Source of the DNA: Pachyseris speciosa
Taxonomy: Eukaryota > Cnidaria > Anthozoa > Scleractinia > Pachyseridae
Reading direction: 5' to 3'
NCBI GenBank assembly: GCA_016490735.1
Contig: JAEMWC010000624.1
Location: forward strand, 291,001-355,000
Length of the DNA stretch: 64,000 nucleotides
The position numbers and the translations under genes were made by a program. Positions within the stretch are counted from its first letter, which is position 1. Every line of letters starts with the position of its first letter. Shown here piece by piece: positions 32,515-46,900 of this stretch. The notes below the pieces were generated by a model that saw only the letters and a program-made list of their open reading frames with translations, searched no databases and was not told the DNA's origin.

Positions 32515-35500
32515 CTGGGAAAACAAACAAAATAATAAAAAATTCCTTGGGTTTTGTGAAAGTAAGCATCGCGTATGTCACGTTATGCCGCATGTTACTG
32601 CTTCTTTGTTGTTTCAAAAGAGAAGGTAAACAAATCGAACTATTTAAAGATCTTCTTTCAGATTCAATCCAATTTAGGTCTTAAAAGCTCGACATTTCTA
32701 ATTTGTATTTCTGCATCTCTTGTACATCCTATGTTAACTCCAATCAAATTTTCCAGATAGAAACACACAAACAGAGATCTGCGCACATCGCTTTACATGT
32801 ATTAGGAACAGTACCTGTAGAGAATTGAGAATGGTGAAGATGTACTGAAATGCGAGACCAGCATCAGTGACGCTAAGAACACCAAACACCCACGTCATTC
32901 CAAGAAGAGGAAAAAGAACCGCAGATGCCTTTGTGGCTTGTCTCAGTTTTTCCAACTCAGACGTTTTATGGCTCTGCATCTTCAGGATTTCACGAATCAC
33001 TAGACCGAGGAGAACCGAGTTTACCTGAGAACGGTAACCAAAGCTATTTAACTAAAGTTTTCATAACGGAAAGTTGATGAATCTTGTTTTCAAGATATTA
33101 AAATGCCCCTGGTCTATGATTTTTTTCAAGCGACTTAATGGCTAGAAAGTAAATCAAGAGATATTCCTTTCTTAGGTCCGTATGCATTAGTAATGACGTC
33201 ATATGATGCTCCAATTACGTTGCGAATACTGGTTTGGGGCCTTCTTGCATTTTACGATTCGATTGAGATACCAAAATTTACCAAAATGTGTTAAAAGGAA
33301 ACTGAAGGATTTAAAATGATATAGCAGCCGTATAGTTATTACAGCAAAAAACAAAATAATTGCCCTAACATTCCAAATCCGCGAAGCCTGCCGATGAGCA
33401 TCGTAATCCATGGTAACGTTGCTTGTTGAGGAAGGAAAGAAGATGAAATCTTACCATGCATACCAGAAGAACAGGTGCAACAAAGGAAACCCAGCAACTG
33501 TAGACAAATGATAAGAAATGTTATTTTTCATATAAAGAGACTATTCACGCAAGCTTTCCACATTTTGTACGGCGTTACATTACTAATGGTTTTAATCACT
33601 ATACATTTTATTCCACAAGCGTAAACCGTAACATCACTTCACACATAACCTGTAACACCAAAAATTTAATATACATGATACAATGTAACCGCTGCCATTT
33701 ACAATACATAGGTGAAACTAAGCGACGTCTCAAAGACAGATTCAACGAACAAAGACACCCAGTCGACAAAACTAACATTACATCTAAACCTACCTTCCTA
33801 ACATTTTTTCTCAAATCCTAATCACTGCCACACTGATATGCAGCTTATCCCACTTGAACTAATCCACTCCTCACGTGATTAAAGCAGAAAAGCCAGAGAG
33901 TCATTTCTTATAGATTTCGCGGGAACTTTGGAGCCCCATGGTTTAAATAGACGTGATGAATTGTAATTTAAAAAGGTTAAACCTGTTTATTTTATCTATT
34001 TAATTAAGTTTTTTTACTCAAGAAGGCTGGTTTGGCCAGCCGAAATATTGTTCTCAAATATATTACGTTGTATCAACCTTGCAGTAGTCTTTGGACTTCT
34101 AATCGTCTAATTTTCAAGTTTGGTTGATTAGATCTCCTATTGGGTCCAACGTACAAGCAAGCAGGATCTTCCTGCGCGGTCTTTGCTGTTTTTCAAGTTT
34201 ACGTTTGCTAACGCAATTACTCTTTCACTATAACAAGTTAGACACACTTACAAGTAGAAGATTAGTGAAGTCAGAAAAGCTACAAACTGCAATTCATAGT
34301 AGTTTCATAGATCAAATTTAGGCTTTTTTTGCGGGCTTTTTGCATGTGGATATCCCATAAACCAAACCAAAGTTGTCAATGCATTTGAGATTGTGGTGAT
34401 TTACGTTAGAGAGCAATTGGTGGCTCAGTAATATTTTACTTTTAATGAGGTATATAGCTAATTTACTTACAAATCACCATGCACATAGCTGTCAATGGGT
34501 GGTTCAGTAATATTTTAATTTTAACGTGGTGTATAGCTAATTTACTTACAAATCACCATGCGCATAGCTGTATACACCTTCACCTTGGCCGGAGGCAATT
34601 ACAATTGAAAGCGCCACAATCACAGCAGGAAGACCTTAGGCAAGAAAAATATGTATATGATTTAAGGAAGCTCGCACCAGCTCTTTTGGCTAAATTGGGG
34701 TGTACCTATTGAACTAAAAATTTCCTACAGAAGACAAGGTTCGATTTCCTTGGCAGTTCAACATCTTTTCGATGTGTGATCAAAGTTTGTTTACTCGTTA
34801 GGTTCCAAGCAACAGTTGTTACCATAACAACGATAACGCGTGGACGCTCATTTTGAACAAGGCCCGGCAATCACAGCGACCTGGAAGGCTCAGTTCGGAC
34901 GGAGTATACGCAAGACTGGGTGCTAATTGCCTAATACTCTCCTTTAAAATGCGCGGAAGAATGCCATCAGGGCTGTACGCTTTGACGTGTTTAAAAAAGA
35001 AAAAAAAACTTTAAGTTGCAGCTTCGTGAAAAAATAATGATATATCATTTATTTGCGTAACTGACTGTAGCTGATGCAGTGAGAAGAACGATTGTTGATC
35101 TAGGTCGAAGAAAAACAGAAGAAAATGAAATTAAGCATTAGGTTATAACAGAATGTGGTTTAATTCGGTGTGCAACAGTTTCATGATAAATCGTAATTAA
35201 GTTATCAAGTTATTAAGTTATTACTGAATAAATACGGCTTCGTTTTGTCCCCCACACAGGCGGTTTTATAGTTTCATTTGCACTTTGGTCTGTACTTGGA
35301 GGAGAAAACTGTTTTGGTGCGTGCCTTCATCAAATTTCTAAAAAAAAAAAAAAAATTACACTGACTTGAATTTTTGAAATATTTTTTGATTCAACACTCT
35401 GCAATGTTTTATTTCCAACTTCTTTATAGCGTATTAAGGACGGTCCTAAGACTTTTTTTGTTTTTGTTTTTTACACCAAGGTTCATTCAATTCCACAAGT

Positions 35501-35778
35501 ATCAAGACTGAATAAAGGGGAAAAAATCTTTATGCTATTTGCGTCGGGTTAAATCATAATTAGAACAACACTTACCCCAAGCAACTGCATAGAGCAGGCG
35601 CACTCTGACCTCGGTATGAAATACTTTGACTACCATCAGATACAAGTAAACTCCTTCAAACAACATCCAAGCAAATCCAGCAAGGTAGAAGAAATGGATC
35701 AATGCTGCTACGAAGACACACACACCCTGCGGAAGGCAATAGTGATTAGTAATGGTAACAGGACTGAGGGGGATACAA

Positions 35779-35810
<32 letters not shown>

Positions 35811-38800
35811 TGGCCGAGCTTGAAGCGCGAGGCTGATTTGAAATTACGAGCACGATCACCCCTGAATTGTACGACACGAAGTCCGATTACAGGACCTATT
35901 ACCATTGCATTAATTGTGTCAATAACAAAATACGAGAAACTCTAGAGGTCAACTTCCGAAATTGTAACATGTATTGTACAAAATAACCAACGGAAATTGT
36001 TGCTATTTTACAAAGCAGATACTGCTCAACATACCCAAATAAGGTAACTGTCCGATTTGCCGGCCTGTCCGATTACAAGTGTCTGTAATCGGACAGCTCA
36101 AATCGGGCAGTTTGGGCCTGAAGTAGTCAATTAAGACACAAATAAAGGCTGTTAAGAGCAAATGTGGCCAAAAATCGAACATTTTCAAAATATGGTGGCA
36201 ACAGCCAAAAAATCAATTCGGCTCATATTCTCAAGTTAGGTAGGCCTTAGAGTGAAACAAATCACCACATATTTTGTTTGGCTGAATATCGATTTATTTT
36301 CGAGAAAATCGATAATAACTGAATTACGTCAAAGTGCCGCTTTTGGTGCTCACAATTTCAGACAAATCTCGAAGCTTCAAATTAAACAAACTTTTGCATT
36401 TTTAGCTTCATTACGTAAAAGGCTTTTTAGAAATGTAACTGCTTGCATGTTTTCAGCTCGGTAGCTAGGTTTGTTTTGAAAATAGAGCAATTTGAATTTT
36501 AGATTTTATTACAGTGTGTGACATAAACATGTCTTCTCACAAGCATGTCACGTACATGAAAACATCGATTCCCCGCGTATTTTTTTAGGTCTGAAAAGCC
36601 AACACGATAAGAGAAGTGTCTATGTGAATGTTTGCAAGCTCAAAACAGAAAAGAAAGCCTTTGAGAAAGCAAAAGTAAATTCCAAATGTTTTCACTCGTT
36701 TTCCGGCCGCCATATTTGTGCCCCTCAGAGGGACACTAACATGGCGTTTCCATACTAAACTCTATAATTTTGAGTGGTACATTTTGCCGAATAACTCAAG
36801 TACCGGATACCGCACAGCCCTGAGACTTAAGCATGTTGTTTATTTATTACTATTCTACAATATGTCGATTTCTTGACTTTATCTATCGAATGGTTGATGA
36901 TTTAATTTTTTTACTTGCGTGACTGAAAACCAAGAATTTCGACATGTTGCGCAAAAACCTGAAGGGAATCAAGGGCTGCCAGAAGTTAATTATGCAATAT
37001 GTAGAAAACCAAAATAAATTTTATGGGAGTTGAATAGATAAGCATGCAAAAAGTCAATTCACCTGAGCCAACTTGAGGAAACACTCCTGTTCTCTTTAAT
37101 ATGATTTGAGAATCACGTTTCCCTATTCCTCTATCACACTTTGGCCAGGTTCTATCACTTTTGCCATGATTTTATATTTCAGATGGAACTCTGCACCTCG
37201 TACTAGCGTCTCTCGTCCACCCCAAACCAAGCTTTGCACGATGCGAGGGACATATTGTCATAAAATGCATGTTGACAGGAGGAGACAATGTGGCTGCTCA
37301 GCTGAGAATCAGGTCAACTTCGTCTTTTGGCCCGGAAAAATCGAAACTGTTTGAATGGTTATCAATTCGCTTTGAACAGGGCTAGTAGAGGTATAATTAC
37401 CGTTTCGTGTTTTCTGGATCGTCTGTCGAAACGACAGTTTCCTCCAACTATAGCTTTGAATGAGCAGCAGACATCCATATTAAAACGCAGTTGACAGTGT
37501 TTACATGTTATTTTCTCTCTATTATTCTCTCTCTATTATTATCTCTATTATTAAATTGAAATGCCAGTTTCGAGCGAATTTCTGTTGCCAATTGACGGGC
37601 GTCGATAAAGGGAGTAACACTACGAGAGACCATTCCTGAGAATTCCGGAACATCAGTCGATCAATCAATCAATCAATCAATCAAACAAACAATCAATGGA
37701 AATTAATATGAAAGTAAACAGAAAACAAATAAATTTAATATATCAGTTTCTTGAAAAAAACACTTATAAATCAATTAATCAACGGATAAAAAAAATATGT
37801 ATAAACGAAAAGTGGGAAATTTTCTTACCACCGCAGCCTCCAGTCTCTCGTCAAGGAAAAACGATAGCGGGAAATAGAATTGAAAAAGATAAGCACCATC
37901 TCTTTCGGTTCGTTTTCTGATTTTGGAAAAATCCTTAACTTTATTCAAGGTAACGGTCATCCCAAGCGGTTCCTTCTGCCACAAAGCAAGCAAACAGTGT
38001 TTTTATAGACGCCCAGTCTAGTGTCAGCGGTAACTGTAAAACCACCCTCTCAATTTCTTTGACTGTAATTCATTTTAAAATAATATACGATCAAAGAAAA
38101 GTAGGAGAACAGGAAGTGTGAAAGGGTAGGTACATTTCACTGACCCCCAGTCCATGGACTCCCATGATGGACTACCTAAATGGACTACCCTCAAACAAAT
38201 ACCTTGAAAACAAAAATTACTAAAGCTTGGTTGTTGTGAATCGATTGAGCGCAATCTCTACAATCTTGTCTTTTTTAAATGCTGCTGGTCAGCTGTTCTG
38301 TAGGCGTATTCATTCGTCGCGTGTGATGGCTGACACGCTGGATGGTAAGTAAAACTTTGAATTTATAATCGTTAGTTATAACTAGGGTAGGGAAAATCGC
38401 AGATTTTGGTATTAAAGTTCCCCTAAAACCGAAATATTTTCTCGTTAAAATTAATCTTTGCACCCATTCGAAACGCATTGCGTCTTTAATCTTTTTAACC
38501 AAATCTCGACTTTTTATATGCTGTAAAAGTTACGAAATCTAGCCGTCGCCTGTGACACGATCAAGCTAGTAAGGAACGTGGGCCTTTTCCCCAGTTAACG
38601 TCACAAACTGGTTTTCATCGCGGTACGTCTTTGTAAACATGCATGCATAACAGTTTGTGACGTCAACCGGGGAATAGACCCACGCCCCAGCTGACTTGGT
38701 CGTGTAACAAACAATGCATAGTTTATCGTAAGCCCCATAAAAAAAAATCCAAAGCTGGAAATAAACGCTACATGTTTTTGGAATATGTATTATATTAGCG

Positions 38801-41800
38801 GAACAATAACTATTCTTGGGGTTAGGTGCACTTTAAATAAGGTAAGGCTTTTGAGAAGCAGGCTGCACACCCCCACCTAATTTTTCTGGGAGTACTCCGC
38901 TGGGCCTGGTCAAGACATGTGATCTGATTGTATCTTCTTTTGTCACTTACCATCTTCAGCATCATGGCAGCCAGACAAGGAATTGTCTAGAAGATCATAA
39001 ATCAAATTTTTACTCCAGCTGCAGCGTGCCAGCCGTCACGCACGACGAGTGAATGTTACTGCAAAACAGCTGACCAGCAGCATTTAAAAACTAACGAGAT
39101 GGCGGAGATCGCAATCAATCGATGAAAACAACCAAACTCAATTCATTTTTTTAAGGTAGGTAGCTGAGGGTAGTCCATTTGGGTAGTCCATTTAGCAGTT
39201 TAGGTAGTCAATTTCGGTAGTCCATCGTGATAGTCCGTGGACAGGGGGTCAGTGAAATGTACCTATCCAGTTTGAAAACTTATCAAGAGTAAAAGACATC
39301 GCTCTTTTTATCCTAACTGTAAGCTTATCCACCTAAAAAAATAATTTACAAAATGCATTGATATATTTATTAATAAGGATCGGGGTTAGATGATTGTTAC
39401 TCTAGTTTTGTATATTTAAAACTGGACCTAAGTTTCCGAAGCCCATGTTTCACAGTCTGACCAGTGTCCTTTACGTGGAGTTGTCCATTTCAGTACACCT
39501 CGTTTTAATTTAATTAGCGTTATTCCACCACTCGAGAACATGTCCCTGAACTAGCGACATTCCGCTTGCATTTGGTTCGCTTTTCGGTTAAAGACTAATA
39601 TTTAAGCAAAGATCTCTTATGTGAAGTAATTGCTGCCTCCTTTTCAACGAAATGAAAACAGAAAAACCTCGAATCAAAAACCGTGAAATACGGGTTGTAA
39701 ACAGCTCATGATCAGGAGGCGTTGCGCTATATCCTGCCAAGTTATATTGCTTTTGCATGAACGATGTAACAATTTTAGGACTGCAGCCATCTTCTTTGGT
39801 ACAACAACATGGAGGTAAGAGGACATTATGTTAAATAAGTTGTAGATTGGACTTAACTGAAATGCGAAAATATTGAGTTTGCGTGTGTGTACATTTCCGA
39901 CTAATTAACGGCACCTTCGAATCAGCGCATTTTGTCTAACTTCTAAATTTGATTAATTCGCTCTAAATTATTTCCCCAAACAATCCTTTGTAGAACGAAA
40001 AGAACTACACTTCTCCTTCCAAAAAGGCTCATCCTCAGTCAATTATTTTGTGTAGCACGTAGTTAAATAAGGGGCTACTTTTGACCTATTTTTAATCGAG
40101 TTAAAAGTAGATCAGATAAATTTAATTAGATTTTGAAAAAAATTGGACAAGAATAGCTCAAATTGTTGCCAACTTATGTTTTGATGTTGTTTTTTAAGAT
40201 TTAGTAGTTTTTATCTGTGTAGGTTGTTTCATTTGGTGACGCGACGCTCCGAGATTCGCCTTAAATTTTGAGGACCAAAAGCAGCATTTTGACGGGATAC
40301 GGTTATGATCGATTTTCTCGGAAATAAATCGATATTTAGCCAAACGAAGTGTGCAGTAATTTGTTTCCCATTGAGACCTACCTAACTTTGAAATACGGGC
40401 GAAATTGATTTTCAGCTGTTGCCACCAAATGTTTGACCATTGGTAACATTCGCTCTTAAGGACCTAATCGGTTTGATTTTTAGTAAATTAATGCCATGCA
40501 CTCCAGAAAAGTGAAAAACGAAGTTTCCAAAACTTCGATCGTTTCTACATTATCTCCAGATTTCATACTGTATCCAAAGTTGTGAATTGGCATTGTACTA
40601 TTAAAGAGCTGGTGACAGATAGAGGACCTTTAGGGTGGACTGTGGATTAACAGAGGACCAAGAGTATTTACGACAGAAGGCTTCCAAGGCAGATACTTAA
40701 GGGATTGCAGACAGCAGTCGAGCAACGCCGGATACCAGTTAAAAGAAAAACTAAGCAAACTCAAAGTTTTCAATGCGATTCTAATTATCCAAGTAGCTTG
40801 CTGTAGCCTGAACCCTAAAACAGGAAACCTCTCCTTCTTGTAACTATGAGCAACAGCTCTTGAACGAATAACGAGGCCAAAGACATTACAGATAAAGTAC
40901 TAACCTTTGATTCCGATGCACTTATTCCGGAAAGAAAAACAATTTGTGCTATCGCTATGGCAACCACAAGGTTAAGGCGTATTTGAATTTGTTCTTGTTT
41001 CAAATTCCTGAAATTTCAAAAATATCAAGTTAGACTATTAATAGCGGGCTATCTTTGATGTCTGTCCACGAAAGAATTGTTTCGATGTTGCATTGCAAGC
41101 ACATCTGTCGAGATTGATACTGATATTTTACTGAAGGCAATCTATTGTTGGAAATTCCTTTTGGGAATCTGGTTTAAATTTGCATGGTATTACCAGATGT
41201 ACGTAGATATTGTGATATTATGCCGTCAACTTGACTTTCATAGGATTTTTGACGAGAAAGAAACAAAATGAACAAAATTTCGAGTCGACTTTTCCAAATT
41301 TACAGTCGAAGCGCACATTTGCAGCCAATTGCAAATGGAGAACTAGTTTCACGCTTCAGTATTGCTATTACTAGGCTTTTGCAAAGACTAAGTGAAACAG
41401 CTAATCTTGTACTGTTGACTGGAGCGTAGAAGTCAAGTATGAACTTACATAAGGACACAATATGCTATGATAGTAAGCACTGCTCCAGCAAGTGACAGGG
41501 CACAACCAATGTAAGTGATAACTTCCAACGCCAACTTGTGCTCCAAAGGAAGGTCCTGTAAAGGAAAAAATTGACACTGATGTTTTACGCGTGAAAGAAC
41601 GGAACAGAAGCGGTGCCTAACTATGATAATGATTATTTTAGACTTATATGTTCAAATGCTTCAATGTTATGATAACAGTATAAAGAAACAAAAGAAACGA
41701 AAAAAAGAAACAAACAAACAAACAAACAAAAACAAAAACAAATAAACAAAACAACATAAAAAAAAGACAAACATGCCTGGTTAGTTCTACTGACCTTGTT

Positions 41801-43051
41801 TTCCTTAACTTGCATCAAAACGGCAAAATTGGTGAGATGATTGCAAGAGCAGGTGATTTCATTGTTGACTGATCGTACCAACGAGCACCCTCTGCTGGAC
41901 CATGAGCCGTTCAATGTAGATCTGCCAAATTATGATACAAAATCTGGCATTGTTTCTTATTTTAGGCACAGTTCCTATACGGGCTTGGTGACTCGCAAAA
42001 GGTGATTTAACTATAGCTTTTAAGTAATTAATGGTTGTCGGTTCATGCTGCTTTGCTGCAAACTTTTCGTTTTCAAGCTAAACGCGTTTTAAGACAATCA
42101 AGATATATTTTTCAAAAAATATATATAGCCTTTAAGAAGTAAGTTAAACGAGGCTTACTGACGAAGATAATATGGCAGCAATAGTGGATCATGCAAACAG
42201 CTGAAGGACGTTGCATGGTGTAATTTGTATTCTTTGCGGCTTGTCTTACTTGATATTAAAGTCCCAAAAACGACAATGCGGTCTGTCTTCCTTCTTAAAT
42301 TCCTAGAATTTTAAAGAAATTGAGTTAGAACCTTATTTTTTATTATCACTAGTGATTTTACTATCGCCTTACGCTCTAAACGCTACGGAGAAGTTGTTAA
42401 TGCTCAACATACGTTGTTGTATATCAAAGAGATGGTGACATTTTCTCGAAGAGTTCCAGAGGGCTCGGGGTAAACGTTTGCGGCAATTATCCGGCTTCCC
42501 AACTTGAGGTTCTTAAGGGTCTCGTTATTACTGAAAAGTAAGAAACCAACCTATTAATAGTCTATCATAGTACATAGTAGTAGTTTGGAAATAACAACAT
42601 GGATAATTATTTGTGCGTACTCTTAAGTCCTGGTGATAGATTCTTCGCACGCCACAATAAAAGCTACAATTTTATGAAGTTTTACATTCTTTCAAAACAA
42701 AGCCATGATAGTGAAAGATAACTTGTTTGTTGTCAATGTACATAACATCATAGGCCATATGTCAAATTGCAAGTTTGAAAGCAAACAGGATGAAGATTAT
42801 GGATGGAATGAAGGAGATCAGAAAATCCAATAACCCCTCGCCCCCTCACCCAACCCTGTAACTGACTTCGTCCGAATCACGTCCATTGATGTTAGCTGCA
42901 AAATAACATCAAAGTTGAAGTTCACCCACTTGTGCAGTCGGATTTGCTCATCCTCCGGGATCCATTGAATGACGTTGTTATAAATAACACAAACAACAAC
43001 AGAGTCTAAAAGGGAAAAAAAGTAGGTGAAAAAGAGATGAGTTAAGAATGC

Positions 43052-43120
<69 letters not shown>

Positions 43121-43915
43121 TGCGCGACTTGGAAGCAGAGATGTAAAGGATGGTCTGTAATGATGTGGAAAGAGAGCCGGTTCTTCAGGAGGTCACTGGG
43201 GAGATGTTAAATCACTGCTCTAACAAAGCCCCTGATGCCCGTTCAGATATCCATGCTCGAGGATTTTGGGAGAGACAGAGATCTGCATTCTTCGATGTTC
43301 GGGTGTGTCACCCCAATGTAGACTCTTACAGAGACTTGACTCCTAAACAGATCTACAAGAAACATGAGAACGAGAAGAAGAGGCAGTACGCGGAAAGAGT
43401 AATGGAGATCGAACAGGGAACGTTCACTCCCCTAGTTTTCATGACCACAGGCGAAATGGCCAATGAATGTATTAGGTACCACAGCAGGCTTGCGGAGCTA
43501 ATCACAGGTAAGAAAGGGGAAAGTTATTCAAGCGCAATTTCTTGGATGAAGAAGGCTTGGTGTTACATCAAACAAGGAAAAGATTGTTGGCCTTGCTTTA
43601 ACGATGATGCTTTGTCTGTCTCAACCTCGCATTCATGTTTGTAAGTGGATAATTGGCGATATCATTACTTTTAAAAAGAAGTAATTTCTTTGGCACAAGA
43701 AAACGGAACAATCGACTATCACGAAAAGCTTATAGAACTGCTTATGAGAGCGTTCTTCCGAGTGATTAGCCAGGAGTAATAGCGGAGCTCCGGCGGCCGA
43801 AGGGCCGCCAAGCGGAGCACCATACCTATAGAAACCCGTTAACTGCTTTTCTCATGGTAAAAATGGCTAGCGGTATTGCTCGTGGGCGCGTACGCACGAC
43901 GACGACGACGGAGTC

Positions 43916-43946
<31 letters not shown>

Positions 43947-46900
43947 CATAATAATCCAACATGGCGGCCATACTCCACCTGGCCAACCTGACAAGCTAGT
44001 TTACAGCGTACGTCTTTGATACTGGACATTCCTCTTACAGCCAATTGCACCTGTCAAAACAAGGTATCCGCTGACCAGTGTAACGTGACCATATCGCGGG
44101 CTCAAGTTAAGACCTCATCGAGGTCAGCTGTTTTTTTGAAGTTGACCGCTGACCAGGTACTTGCTTTCGATTGGATCGCAGGCTCAATCCAGGTGTGGGA
44201 CAGCCAAACCAAATCGAGGCTTTTAAATTTTTCGCGCGCTTTCTGCGGCACGTAATTTTACATTCAGTTGGTTTCTTCATTTTGAGCAAAACAACTTAAT
44301 CTTCTTCGATGGAAGTTTGTCTTTAAATTCGCGTAAAAAGCAGAAAAATCAAAAACTTGTCAAAAGATACTCCGGAAGGTGAATTTTTAAGTGATGAAAA
44401 GAAGGGTGAAAGATTTTTCCCAGGAAAAGCTTTAAACTTGGATCGATTGTGCGGTTGAAAACAGTATAATTCAACGCTTCAAGGGCTTTCACTTTACCGC
44501 GGCATCTTGCATCTCACCACGAAAGGTCACTTAACAGTTCATGGTATTAATGGGAGGAACGAGTAGCTTAAACTCTGTGCAAGGAACTCTTTCTTTGGAC
44601 AAACCGTTTGCTATTTTTGCGGATGCTTATTTTTGCTTTATACTGAAACTTACGTATTTTCAAGTGGTAGAAACCTCTACAACACAGCGATGGAGAGTGA
44701 GGTAAATTAAATAAATAGAAGCTTAACATTTGGTTTAATCGTTGTTACTTTTGTTCAGAAATGAAACTTGTATTTTTCTCTCGAATGGATATAAATAACA
44801 ATTATCTCTACTCGTTTTGGACGCAAAGAAGTAGTTGAATTGTTTGTTTGTTTTGTTACATTGTTTTTGTGAACGAGTGTTTTTACTTGGCTTGGCTTAC
44901 TGTTTTTCAAACTTAGTGCCTCAACAGCGTTAAGAAACTTTTGCCCTTATCTTATTAACACGTAATCGCAATGAGTCCTTGTAAAATTAAGGATTAAAGG
45001 CGGAAACTCAAGCTCGAGTGAAAAAAAAAGTCGATCAAATGCATGTGCATGTGCACGTCTTAAAATCTGAAATAAAGTTTCAAAATGCTGTCAAAAATGT
45101 CAAAAACGAGAGCGCTTCACTCGTCATTTGAAAAAAAATTTAGCGAGATCTTCGTTGAAAGCGGCCTGTAAACAACAATTAAGTTTCGCCGTCTATAAAC
45201 ACGTCGTCTTAATTTGTTTGAACCGGTAAGAATCAGCGTTTGGACGTTAAAAACAGCGAAATGGGTTGACTGGCTGGCTGGCTTTGATAAATTTTATAGT
45301 GGACGGGTCTGCGAGATAAATGCTCGTGTGGTTTGGCAAGCGCTTTCTTCGTTAACTGGATGATGTTTTGCCACTAAGAATCATTAATTGAAGAAGGTTC
45401 TTCGGAAGACATGGGAAGTAACAGTAAAACTATCAGCGCACTTTAGTGCTTTGTGTAAGCCAAGGAAAGATTTTGTGGGAAATGGCTCCATTATTCAGCT
45501 CTGTCGCGTTCCGAGTGATTGCTGTCTCAGTGATTCCTGTTCACTGCTCTTAACGATCAGGTGCGGACGTCTTTTTTGTCTTTTCTACAGACGTTTATGT
45601 CTAAATTTAAAGATATTTTCTCCCAATTATTCTCCAGTCATGGATTTTGTTTTGTTTTGTATCAACGTAGTTGTATTCGCATGACAAAGTATTATTAAAC
45701 TTTAAACTTAAAATTAAACTTAAAGTAAGCTCTTTCTCATCAATGTACACATCCTTTGGACTTCCTTCTCCTGCATATAGTCTTTCAGTTAATTTTATTA
45801 GTTATTGTAGCTGGTCACACTAATCTTGTGGGATGTTTGAATGACATTTGGCATTAATGTTAAATGGGATTTCTGATGTTTGATGAAGTATGTTGTGCAA
45901 TTTCAATGTACATGGAGAAATGTGAGACTAGTCCTTATCTTTCTTGCAAAATAGAAAATCAAGTTAATTGGCTAACACGGATTTCCAGCACTTTTGCTTT
46001 GATGAATCATTACCTTAAATCCTCGTACTAAATTGTTAGTGTTATCAACCAAACGCCCAATACATTATTATCAAGTTGCATTGTCTTGCACTTGGCTGGC
46101 CAGAAGAGCAGCTGGATTTCTTTTTGAAAACACTGTAGGTGCATTGATTGATGAGCTTAATGCAAGCAGTTTTTTTTTGTGATAGTAAGGTCAAGAAGTA
46201 ATTGATCAAAGAAATATCTTGGTCTTAATTCATATCATCTAAATATTTTTATTGATTTCCATGTATCTTTTATTCATTTTTTTTTGTTAAGGCATACATA
46301 TATCCAGAGGATACACAATTTCTGATTTACAACTATCTCATGGGAGGCTCTGGATAATTGAAATTGCATTCATTATGAAGTGATGATATGAATCACTATA
46401 TATCTGAATTGTGATACTGATTCAAAGGAGCAATCACCATGCAGGCTTCTCCACCAATTTCTAGTGGCTCTAAACCATAACTAAGTAGCCTACAGTTGAA
46501 CGGGGAAACAGACCTGTCCTTAGGTATTGCTCTAAGATGTTAAGAAATGTTTTGCTTTAAAAATTTATAGATGCAGACTAGAGTTGCAGGTTCTTTTTTA
46601 CACAAGGTATTAAAACCTAAGTCAATATTTTTATTTTGCTTTTATAACATCTCCAAACTCAATTTGCAAAGGAATTTTTATTACCTTACTCAATAGGACA
46701 CTTGTTATTAGGAGGGGTGGGGGGTCCAAATCCGTAAAAGGGGGTTCATATCTGCTAGCAGTTCTGGACTAGGGGGTCCAAATCTGATCCACACAAGCAG
46801 ATCTGGACTGGAGGGTGCAAATCCACTGTGCCACTGGCTCAGATCACCTTTCCATACTGTTTTTTACAGCATTTGGTCTGTAGCTTGAGTGAGGTCAGAT

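Noticed and set aside
35616..35945. 109-residue plus frame
   Set aside because: Antisense shadow of the TM3-TM4 exon of aGPCR 2, extending into a palindromic repeat.
45388..45684. 98-residue plus frame as a gene
   Set aside because: No motif, no exon-like context, inside a probable transposon in an aGPCR 2 intron.
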